From Kappaphycus alvarezii (Eukaryota; Rhodophyta; Florideophyceae; Gigartinales; Solieriaceae): a stretch of 64,000 nucleotides of DNA. Position numbers and translations under genes: made by a program. Numbering within the stretch: the stretch's first letter is position 1; the number at the start of each line of letters is the position of its first letter. The notes below the pieces were generated by a model, which was not told where the DNA came from, searched no databases, and saw nothing but the letters and a program-made list of their open reading frames with translations. The stretch lies in contig NADL03000483.1 in assembly GCA_002205965.3 (NCBI GenBank), positions 434,001 to 498,000 on the forward strand. The letters run 5' to 3'. Shown piece by piece: positions 22,023 through 32,309 of this stretch.

Positions 22023-24996
22023 ATGGTCAACGAAGGCAACTCCCCAGATCCTGACATAAGCATTCATTCCCCAACACGTTCCATGCCTCAATTCACCGGG
22101 CTGGCACTCCCAACACCACTCCTGGAACTTCAAAGAAAGGAGCAAACCGCATCTCAAACACGTCATCCTTCCGAATTCACTGCTCTTGCCATCCGACTCC
22201 GCAACATTCGTCTTGACGCATCGCCCAACTCTGGACGGCCTCTAACACCCCGCGATCCAAAAACCCTACGCCAGTGCGACTGCAGTTCGATGACGAAGAT
22301 CCTGCTCTGGACAAGGAAAACGTTGGAATGACCCGGCTGCGTTTGAAAGTGTGAAGACCGCTAAAGGACCTGAGATAGCGGACAAAATCAGTGACAACCC
22401 ATTCCTGCGCCCTGAACATCCTGATTCGGGAGATGAAGCCCATGAAGAAACCTCTGACCAATTTGACAACGGAGCTGAAGTCATATTGAGAAAGGATGAG
22501 CTAAAGACCTGCTCCGATGTTCCATCTAGTGCCGACGGTAACAACCAGAGCCAAAGCTTAGAATTGCGGAGGAGGTTCCAATTGACGGTGCTGACAACAT
22601 TGTCGTCGGTGACAATTCAGAACAACAGAAGGGAGTCACAGATACTCCTATAAACTCCTCAGCACCCTACACGAGGAACCAGAGGTACCTTCCAGTGGCA
22701 ACGAGGTTCCAACAGATGCTGTCTCTAAAGAGTTGACCAATCTACAGACTGCGAGGAGGGTCAAGCTCTACACATCGAAGAAGAGCAAGCTCCGCCACCC
22801 GAAACGAAGCTTTGGAACCTACAGAGAGTTCTGCGACGGAATCAATGAGGATAAAGGAAAACCTATATCGACATCATCCAACAGACTGACGAACAGCTTG
22901 GCGCGGTGCCTGCAACTGAATCAAGTCGTCCAGACGGTTCGCAAGATACCGTGCGCGAAGACACTGAATTTTCAACAACCGGAAATGACGTAGCCAATGA
23001 ATCCGTGCAGGAACTTTACCGCCCAAGGCGAGTCAAAGGATGATACAGCTAGTAATGCAGTGTCCAAAGTGGAGGACTTGCGGGCAACTCTGGGTATTGT
23101 GATTGATGGAGAAAGCAAGTGGCCCTGGCAAAAGCGTTGCGATGCAATGTGTGATGTAACACGAATAATTTCAAGCACCGTCTCCGAAGAGGTACGCTCA
23201 GCCGTTTGGAAGGTGCTACCGGATCTATCACGTGCCATCAATGCCAATCTAGATGAACTGCGCCCAAGCGTTATGTCTGCAGCTCTAAATCTTGCCAATG
23301 CAATCATCCGTGAAAAGGTTGACAAGAACAGTGATTTCGCCGAGCAGTTTTCCCGAGCATAATGGACCTCAGTTGTGGCCGCTCCATCACCTCGCAGGAA
23401 GGCTCCAGATCCGTGGCCCTACTTCTTCACATGCATCCGGAACTAAGCAATATTCTGGAGGACGCAGATAATCCTAGTCGCCTTCAGGAACTCCTAGATG
23501 CAGATGAAAACTCCAAGTTGGTGGAGGAGGAAGTCAACCTTATGGCGAAAAAAGCCTCCGCTATTCTGCGCAGCATAACCTGCACTGGTGATACTAGCTC
23601 TCCGCCTAATTCAAAACGTGTTGGCGACGATCCTGACGGTATGATTCTCCCGAAAAAGACGACGCTGTAAACAAATGTACCAAGGCTGAGACTGTGGGGC
23701 CTCCTGCCTCGGTTCTGACAGAAGCACCTGCTGCGTCTCCGCATTTTTTCTTCGCGCAGTGTGAATGCCAGGTTTTCCCAACGCCTAAATGCTTTAAGCG
23801 GTTCTCCCATTGTTAGCGACAAGATTTCCCACAGCAGAGCTGCAAGAAGAAGTTTTCATCTCACTCCCGGCTTCATCAGGTCTACACATAGGAACTCATT
23901 TAGACTTGGGTCAGAGGGCCATCCGGCCACACCAGTGGTGCGCAATATGAAGCTGGGAGACACCATTCGAAAGTGAGTCCTGGGTCCCGTTCGAAGCGCA
24001 TGTACACTGAGGAAGATTTGGAAGAAGCCCGAAGAGCTGCCATTCGCGTTGTGATGCAAGAGGTCTCTGAAGCACACGCAAAAGAAAGGGAGAAATTTCA
24101 AGCTGAGAAAGCGGCACTTGAGAAACAGGTTACCAAGGAAAAGTCGGACGTGGCTGATTTGAAATCAGTGCTGGAGGAGTTTGAACTGACAATGCAAAAG
24201 ATGGTTTCGGAGGGGAATACGCAGGCCAGTGCTTATTGCACCGCACTTGAAAAGGAGACGAAAAAGCTCAAGGCTGAGCTGCTTGAGGCCACGGAGGCAT
24301 ATGAGACTGTCAAGGAACGATATGACACTGGAAAGCAAGCACTCAAGATCTACGAAAACAAAGAAGCACGTAGCATTGAGCAAATCCGTGAGCTCAAAAG
24401 AACATGTCTGAGCTGCAGAAATGGAGCAACGAGCTCAAGGCTAACACGGAGAAAAAGCTCGCAAAGGCCTTGAGAACGTAACGGCCTACCGCGCTTCCTA
24501 CTTGGAGATGGAAGCTCGCTTGAGCAAAGCGAAAAGCGATTTGGATCGCGTCCGTATCGAGCATGAAAAAGAAGCTACCAACCACAAAGATACTGCATCC
24601 ACTCTTGCTCGAGTTGAGAAATCCTTGCACAGCGAGCAAGACGCTCGCTCCTCAGTGGAAACTTCCCTCTCCACGACAAAGGCATCTCTCTCTCGAATGA
24701 GTGCGCAGAAGGAGCGCCTGCAAAGAGAGCTATCTGAAGCCCAGGATGAGCTCAAACGCTTGAGTGCAGAGGTGTCGAAACTTCGGGACGCGGATGTTCG
24801 AGCAAAGAACGCTTCGAAGCAATTGGAGAGCTATGCCGTCGAGAGGCAGTCCATGAAGGCAAGAGCGTACGATGACATGAGCCGAATCCGTGAACTGGAG
24901 CACGAACTGGACGTTAAGGACAAAGAATACAACGAACTGAACGCAATTGCTGAGGAGGCCTTGTCGCAACTGGAGAAAATGAAGATGGGCGCGTAG
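22023..24996 (+). CDS. TOG/CLASP-like plus TACC coiled-coil protein (one gene likely), frame breaks
   Basis: The ATG is at 22023. The first third is acidic and Ser/Pro-rich (DDEDPALDKENVG; EVPSSGNEVPTDAV). At 23060-23480 a helical-repeat domain reads SKWPWQKRCDAMCDVTRII, VRSAVWKVLPDLSRAI, NLDELRPSVMSAALNLANAI, then LLLHMHPELSNIL. This is the W-x-x-R opening and paired helices of TOG/CLASP arrays. A basic Ser/Arg linker follows (about 23760-24000). From 24001 to the stop at 24994-24996 there is an almost unbroken coiled coil (MYTEEDLEEARRAAI ...). Its AYETVKERYDTGKQALKIYENKE and LQKWSNELKANTEKKLAKALE match the TACC signature (a Y/W-x-x-L-K ... E-K-L-x-x-A pattern). TACC proteins recruit TOG proteins to microtubules at spindle poles. 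Frame changes occur near 22265, 22560, 22700, 22800-22860, 23355, 23670-23760, 23965, 24400 and 24460. Two adjacent genes remain possible. Confidence 0.6.
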
Positions 24997-25015
24997 TTTT
25001 TTTTCGACAGAGCCA

Positions 25016-25926
25016 TCAGCTCTGTCTCTTAGTTGGCGCTTTGTAAAGAAAGTCTTGGCTCTCGTATAGTGAAAAATCTTCCCTCGTAACAGGGCTCGTG
25101 AGTGCATGTCTGCCGCGCGGATCGGTGCAGGGACACGATATTGGCAGAGCTGCCGCACAAGTCTGGCTGCAGCGTTTAGGGAGACTCTGTGACCGACTGA
25201 AACATAAATGGGCTTGTTCTTGGCATTCCCAGTGATAAGAGCTCGTGCCCACACTGTGCCGCTGACGCCAATAACATCCACGCCGTCCCTGCCGCCTGCG
25301 CTTGCAAGTTGACGAACTTGATTTTCTATCAAACCGTCGACACAAAGCAGTGCTTTCGACACACCTATTGTCGGCAAATTGTGCTCTACTCCAACCTGAC
25401 ATGCGAAACCTGCCTTGCGGGGGTGTAGAATGCCATTTCCGTCGAGAAGGAGACAATCGATTCTTCTGCGAACCAGGTCGGGAAGATCTCCAGCATTTCG
25501 GATATGACGGGGGCTTCCCGAAATCCCAAGAATGTTGGAATGTAAGGAAAAGGCATACTCACTTTGCGAGATCTTGAATAAACAAGATCGATGTTTCCGT
25601 CTTTCCTCAAAGCCACAACCGTAAACGAGCCAATCGCCACGTCTTCTTTGGAAGTTGAGAAGGACACGTCTGCCAGCAACAAAAAGGTCTCGGTCTGGTT
25701 TGAACTGCGTCGTGAAAAATTGAGACCACTCGTTGTCATCTTTCACGATAACTGAGCGGGCTATCTGATTTTGCACCTTTGTCCATTGCTCAATCAGTTG
25801 TTGATCTTTGCGCACCCTAGCACAACTGCTCGGGCCCTCCATAACTCGACTGGCAAGTCGAGGAGGTAGGGCAATAAGAATGTGTTCGCTTGGGACCAAA
25901 GGAACGGTGATGGTTGACGTGGGCAT
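25016..25926 (-). CDS. ENDOV: endonuclease V, frame breaks
   Basis: The ATG is at 25926. An N-terminal helix (QLIEQWTKVQNQIARSVI) is followed by ADVSFSTSKEDVAIGSFTVVAL with the first catalytic Asp. PFPYIPTFLGFREAPVI is the family signature. DCLLLDGNGILHPRKAGFA holds the second Asp, then NLPTIGVSKALLCVDGL, NKPIYVSVGHRVSL, and ADMHSRALLR near the end. The stop is at 25016. Endonuclease V nicks nucleic acid near deaminated purines: inosine-containing RNA in animals, DNA in bacteria. The frame changes near 25675, near 25485 (a TTCCC run that reads correctly with one more C) and near 25080. All catalytic and binding motifs are present, so the gene is probably functional and the breaks are sequence errors. 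It converges with the TACC gene, the stops lying about 19 bp apart. Confidence 0.85.
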
Positions 25927-26222
25927 TGAAAGTTACAGTGGAAACGAGGAGGCAGAAGTCGCTTGCTGCAACTTGCTAAAATAATTAAGGGATGAAGCGA
26001 ATTTGGCAGCAATAGCACCTATCAACCACCTACCTACCCATCCGTTTTGGTCAAAACATCCAGTGCCTTTATCGGAAGATTCCAGCACCGCTAGTCATTT
26101 CATCACACTGAGTCTTTATATGGTATGCGCTGTCCATAACAACAGCCCTATGACCAAAGAGCGCGCCTACTCAGGGCCAGCTCCACCAAAACCGCATTGT
26201 CTCAACGCAGTTAAATCGTTAG
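25927..26222. other. intergenic, no gene seen
   Basis: A short spacer upstream of endonuclease V (minus) and downstream of the Nopp140-like gene (minus). Nothing was recognised. Confidence 0.4.
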
Positions 26223-28559
26223 TCAGTCAGAGTCATCAGCAAACTTGAACGAGTTCACTTGGTAACTCAGGGTTCCACCGTGGTGATTTAAACGTTTCTT
26301 TTTCGTCTTCTCTTTCCGGAAACCTTTGCCTCGCGTTACTACGAGGTCGTTGTGCGCTTTTACGCCAAAAGTATCGTTCTTCGAGTAAAACGTGTTATCT
26401 TTCAGCCGATTGTCACTATACACCACATATTCTGATCGAATTCTCTTAAACGGTGTTCCTTGTGAACGATGCTGGGTAGACTCGGATCCCGGGCGCTTTT
26501 TCGACTTTCCATTGTTCTTCCAATTTTCTGTCTTGCTGTCCTCTGTCTCAGCTTGCCCTTCAGACTTGCCTTGTAAAATGTCAGCACCTTGCTTCCTCTC
26601 TGAGCCGGCGACGGAACCGGTCTTCATTACTCCATTATTACTACCATGTTTCCGCCTGTAGATCGGCCTTTCGGGAGTTACCTTATCAAGCTTATGATTC
26701 AAGTTTTGCACGACACCGGACATTCTTCGTGCCGCTTCTTTTCCGACGCGGTTATATGGTGCAGCTTCTCGCTGCTATCATTGCTTTCGTCGTTGGCACT
26801 GCTGTCATCAGTGTTCTCTTCAGATTGCGAGGATGAGGCAGTGGAATCACTTGAACTAGCCGACTTGGCCTCTGACTCCGAGTCGGAACTTGAATCGCTG
26901 GTAGAAGATGCGTCGGAACTGTTCTCCCCTGCCCTGCCGTTTGCAATCTGCTGATCAGGCTTAATCTTCTCTAAGGATATCTTCGCCGTGGGTTTCTATT
27001 TCTGAGCGGCACTCCGCCGTCTTCGACACTTGAGCCTCCTGCCCTGCCGTTTGCAATCTGCTGACCAGGCTTAGCTTTCACCTTGAGTGTCTTCCCTGTC
27101 GGTTTACCATTACTCGGAGGCACTCCACTGTCCTTGGCACTTGAGTCATCTGAGTCGCCTCCGGAACTACTATCAGATGAGCTCTCGTTCTCGCTAGTTT
27201 CGTCACTTTCCGAACTGCTGCTCTCCGAGTTGCTCTCTGACTTTTGATTAGAGTTCAATCCTAAACCGGCACGTGAGGGCACCTGCTCGTCTGAATCCAA
27301 GGAACTTTCTTCAGATTCCTCGCTCTGCTCTTCACTACTTTCCTCTTGTTCACTCTCGCTCTCTGAGGACGAATCACTCGAGTCGATCTTGTCTTTCTCA
27401 CCCGACAGTAACTTGTCTCTATTTTTCGCACCAAGTCCCGGGCGCCGCTTTTCTCCCCTATCTAGCTCGTTTGACCCACTCGATGAGTCACTGCTGCTAG
27501 AGCTACTACTTGAGTGTTCCGATGGTTTCAGAGCAGATTTCTGAGGACACGAAGCAAGACCAGGACGACGATGTCCTTCACTTTCACTCTCGCTGCTGGC
27601 AGAAGACCCTTTCGCGACAGACGTGTCCTCACTGGAAGATTCGTCCTCACTGGAAGACTCGTCCTCACTGGACGAGCTTTCGTCCGACGAGTCGCTGTTT
27701 CTGGACGACTTGACAGCATTCTGCGACTTGCTGCCGGCCAATGTTTTTATCTGATGAGACGAGTCGCTTTCGCTAGATGACTCGCTGGAATCTTCATGAG
27801 ATGAATTGGGTGAATCGCTCCCAGAGGTTGAGGAATCTGAGCTTGACTCAGATTCGGAGCTGGATTCACTTGAGCTGGAACTAGATGCAGCGCTTTCCTT
27901 TGGGTTACTTGACGTTAGTAGGACGCGTTTCCTCTCCTCACTGGTACTGTGGTCGCCGTGAGAACTCTCATCCTCGGAGCTCGAACTTGAAAGCGTAGAA
28001 TTTTTCCGGGATTTGAACGAGACCTTTTTCACAGACTTGGCAGGTGTGGATGGCTTTGGTTTGTCGATCTCCATGTGATGACTGGACTCACTGGTGGTCC
28101 CGGAATCGCTGCTTGACGATGAGGACGAGGCGGAGGAGGAATCATCAGACTTTTCCGATGATTTTTCGTTTGCATTTTGCTTTTGTGACTTTGTTCCTGT
28201 CGAAGGCGGGGCGGAATAGAGGGGTTTGATGGTAGAACAAACCTGGTCAAAGAGGTTGTCAAGGGCGTCTGATTTCTGTAATGAACAAATCGCAAAATGA
28301 TAGGAGCAAATGGATAGCCGGGAGTCGGTCAGCGTCGACAAGAGGGAAACATGTGACCTAGGACTGGGTGTGCAAAAGCAGGGAGGTTGGTTGAGAAAGT
28401 GGATGGACATACCTTTGTACAATCGTCTTTGAAGGCCGATGCGGTGTGCACAAAGCCATTTCGGAAAAAGACGAGGCGAAGTTTGTCATGCCAAGTTTGA
28501 GTGGGAGGGGTGGCTGACACGGGCTTTGCTTTGCTGCGACTTGTCGATTGGCGAACCAT
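26223..28559 (-). CDS. Nopp140/SRP40-type nucleolar phosphoprotein, one intron, two frame breaks
   Basis: The ATG is at 28559. Exon 1 (28413-28559, 49 codons) encodes a LisH-like helix (WHDKLRLVFFRNGFVHTASAF, about 23-43), the N-terminal feature of Nopp140. The intron 28276-28412 (137 bp) has GTATGT and TTACAG borders. Exon 2 from 28275 is a long Ser/Asp/Glu-rich region with alternating acidic-serine blocks and basic spacers (SSSEDESSHGD; RRPGLG), typical casein kinase II substrates. The last about 75 residues are the SRP40 C-terminal domain: GTPFKRIRSEYVVY, FGVKAHNDLVVTRGKGFRKEKTKKKR, GGTLSYQVNSFKF. The stop is at 26223. Such proteins chaperone snoRNPs between nucleolus and Cajal bodies. Frame breaks fall near 26985-26997 and 26768-26775; both read through with one added base. 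Confidence 0.85.
26925..27090 (-). repeat. internal duplication in the Nopp140-like gene
   Basis: The block around 27035-27080 and that around 26925-26969 both encode K-P-x-Q-Q-I-A-N-G-R-A-G, preceded by similar G-V-P-x-x-N-x-K-P-T segments, with a period of about 110 bp. Comparing the two copies shows that the second lacks one base in an AAA run, which creates the apparent stop at 26971. Confidence 0.8.
28276..28412 (-). other. spliceosomal intron in Nopp140-like gene
   Basis: 137 bp, donor GTATGT, acceptor TTCATTACAG. It splices codon 49 directly to KSDALDNLFDQV in phase 0. Confidence 0.75.
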
Positions 28560-29199
28560 GGTTTTGTTGTGTATGAAGTGGAGAGGTGCAAGGGGAATAT
28601 GCTGACAAATGCAAGCACTTTCCTTGGATTGACAATATCAAGCTGTTGCTGCTGATACTTGAAAAGCAAAGAGCAGGGTGGTTCGGGAGGAGAAAGCAGA
28701 AGATACCGTTGAACCAAAGCAGCGATGTGTCTGGCACTATCCCCTTGCCACCTATGACGAACGGTGTGATACCCAAGCCGCCGAGCATCAGGCACAGGGT
28801 TAAAAGTAGATCCTTTGTTGACATGAAGAATTTATAGTGAGATCTACTGTACTGTACTGTACCGTACTGCCTGGAATGGCGCCGACAAAAGCCAATCGCC
28901 GGCGTAACGACACGTTGCATTGCAACCGTGTCAAAATTTTCGTCACCCACAGAGTCAGTCGCCCATGCGAATCGCGCCATGCCCCTCACCATTCCCATCC
29001 AACATAATGATCACCAACCTTCAGCAAAGTTATAAACCGATCTCTGTTTATTACGCCGTTCCCCACCAACGACACTCCTACCCATTGCAAGCAGCCGCCA
29101 ACGCCCCCCCTTTAACCACTGCACATCAGTACCCACGACCCCATATTTACATTCCAAAACAATCCCTCCTCCACCACAACCGCACCTGTTATGCGACAT
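28560..29199. other. intergenic with a TACTG repeat
   Basis: The region between the ASF1 stop and the Nopp140-like start holds a short TACTG array at 28846-28870 (five near-perfect units). No gene was seen. The half near 29000-29190 is C-rich on the plus strand and probably the 3' region of ASF1. Confidence 0.45.
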
Positions 29200-29886
29200 T
29201 CACTTGCCCCCCGCAGCGTCCGCCGTAAACTGCGTGCCATCAGTAGACAACTCCGGATCTGCCGGGGTGCCTGCCATAGGCTGCGCGAAATCAAACTTGT
29301 GCGGAAACTTTGTCACTCTCGGGTCAGCCGCCGCCACCGTGCGAGTAATCTGCGCCACGTCTGGGGTGGGTGGGTTTTCGTTCATCTCAGCGTTGGGATA
29401 TTCGTTGCTCACGTAATACCCTATGCGTATAAACTCGGCGTTGAGATAGCTGCATGTTAGTAGAACGATGGTCACGCCGACAATGTCCGAGGCGGGGATT
29501 AGTGCCGGTTTCGGGGCGTCGACTTGTAGTACAAACATGAAGCGTCCTGTGGTGTCGGCGGGAAGTAGCACGGCGTCGAGCTCTTGGTCTCGGCTTTGGT
29601 CTTCGGCCGAGCCGACGTAGATCACCTTCCATTCGATGTCTGGTTAGGGCGACGTAGGGGCAGCGGAGACAAATGGTTTTGGAGTAGATGTCGGGTGGTT
29701 AGTTGGGAATCATGGGGGGTGATGTGGGATGGAGGGAGGGGGACGTGGTGGCGGTGGGAAAAGATTGGTGGACTTACCTTCCTTGAGTGCTTCCCGCACG
29801 TCGTAGGTGATTTCAAATTGTAAGGGATTTGTGAATGGTGCGGGGTTGTCCAGCACCTTGACGTTGAAAATGTCCACTGCTGCCAT
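29200..29886 (-). CDS. ASF1: histone H3-H4 chaperone ASF1, one intron, intact
   Basis: The ATG at 29886 gives MAAVDIFNVKVLDNPAPFTN, the ASF1 N-terminal strand, ending FEITYDVREALKE. The intron 29640-29777 (138 bp, GTAAGT ... AACCAG) is followed by DIEWKVIYVGSAED, ADTTGRFMFVLQVDAP, LIPASDIVGVTIVLLTCSY, EFIRIGYYVSNEY and PRVTKFPHKFDF, all in the order of the immunoglobulin-like ASF1 core. The spliced product is 182 residues: the conserved core of about 155 plus a short tail less acidic than in yeast. ASF1 hands H3-H4 to CAF-1 or HIRA and works with histone acetyltransferases in the nucleus. The first exon was fixed by the family start and the splice phase (one base into the codon). Confidence 0.95.
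29640..29777 (-). other. spliceosomal intron in ASF1
   Basis: 138 bp, GTAAGT donor and CTAACCAG acceptor; CTAAC could also serve as branch point. It interrupts the codon for D37. Confidence 0.85.
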
Positions 29887-30500
29887 TGAAGGGGGTGGGA
29901 TTCGGGAAACGTCGGTGGTGACTAGTTGGTGCTGTTCTTGTTGGGGCACCGGATGATGAGGTTAGCTAGAGGTTCGCGATGTATGGAAGCGTTGGTCAAG
30001 TTAGTTGGGTAGATTTGCAGGAAGTTTGGACGAGGGGAGCAGGGATGCGGTGCTGGTGTCTCACTTGAAGTAGGAAATTGACGGTGCGACTGTGAGTGAC
30101 GCGGGATAAAGAACGAGGAATGCGAGACAAAAAAAAAGTCACTGGTCGCGAGAAAAGGAACGAGTGCGGGTGGCGCGGGCATTGCGAAGACAGTATATTT
30201 GGCGCGAAATCAGTGCGTAATTCATAGAAAATTGAAATTCCACCGCCAGTATTTTAAATACGTCGGCCATCATCGGGAGAATAGCAAATGGCCACCTCAC
30301 AGGGCCAGCCCGGCTACGTGTGTGTGCCCGGCTAAACCCCGTCGACGCGTTGTACACCTGCATCCCATCAGCTCCCCCATCCGACGTGCACACGCTGCAT
30401 GCGGGAGAAACCGCGGGTCCCGCACGGCAGACGGCCACCAAACGCCCGTCACAACACAATTCGTTTACAAAACCACAACCCCCACAGCCATTCCTCACGC
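29887..30500. other. intergenic, no gene seen
   Basis: Region upstream of ASF1 and downstream of the bL17m gene. Nothing was recognised apart from a short A9 run near 30127-30135. Confidence 0.4.
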
Positions 30501-30965
30501 TCAATCCAACGCATCGGCCAACGACGGCCTCTTCAACTGCGGATTCCTCCTATACTTACTCTTCCGCATCTCCTTTCTAAACAACTGTTCCTTGGTCAAA
30601 ATTGACTTTTCCGTCTCTGAAAACTCAATCACCGCCATAGGCGCACAATCCCCCCTCCTCAATCTCGTCTTCAACACCCGCGTATACCCCCCCTGCCGAT
30701 CTGCAAACCGCGGCCCCAACTCCACAAACAACTTGCGTCTCGCCTCCCTTGTCTGCACGTACGCGTCTACGGCACGATTCGCCACCACCGTCGCCTTTTT
30801 CCCGTACGTTATCATCCGATCCGCCACACGACGCAGCTCCTTTGCCTTGGCTACCGTGGTTTCAATTCGCTCATGTAGAATCAATGATGTCACTTGGTTG
30901 CGCAACAGAGCGCGACGGTGTGATGGAGATCGCGATAATTTGCGCAGTTTGACGCCGTGCTTCAT
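30501..30965 (-). CDS. MRPL17: mitochondrial ribosomal protein bL17m, intact
   Basis: The ATG is at 30965; 154 residues, no intron. MKHGVKLRKLSRSPSHRRALLRNQ begins directly with the bL17 fold, followed by LHERIETTVAKAKELRRVADRMITYGKK, RKLFVELGPRFADRQGGYTRVLK and a C-terminal basic extension. bL17 sits near the exit of the large subunit's peptide tunnel. There is no long N-terminal transit peptide, which fits mitochondrial bL17m, where the basic N-terminus itself serves as targeting signal. A plastid role is less likely but not excluded. It is divergent from RAB6, with 614 bp between the starts. Confidence 0.93.
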   Translation of the reverse strand: MKHGVKLRKLSRSPSHRRALLRNQVTSLILHERIETTVAKAKELRRVADRMITYGKKATVVANRAVDAYVQTREARRKLFVELGPRFADRQGGYTRVLKTRLRRGDCAPMAVIEFSETEKSILTKEQLFRKEMRKSKYRRNPQLKRPSLADALD

Positions 30966-32226
<1,261 letters not shown>

Positions 32227-32309
32227 CCTTCGTACTTGTTTATCTTGTGTAAAACATGCACTACCAAAGTAAACATTCTGTCACAATCGTCTCTTATCAG
32301 TTTACCTTT

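Noticed and set aside
27273-27780. Plus-strand open frames opposite the Ser/Asp-rich Nopp140-like gene
   Set aside because: They are mirror frames of repetitive Ser/Glu codons; the minus strand has a LisH-like start and an SRP40 end that explain the region.
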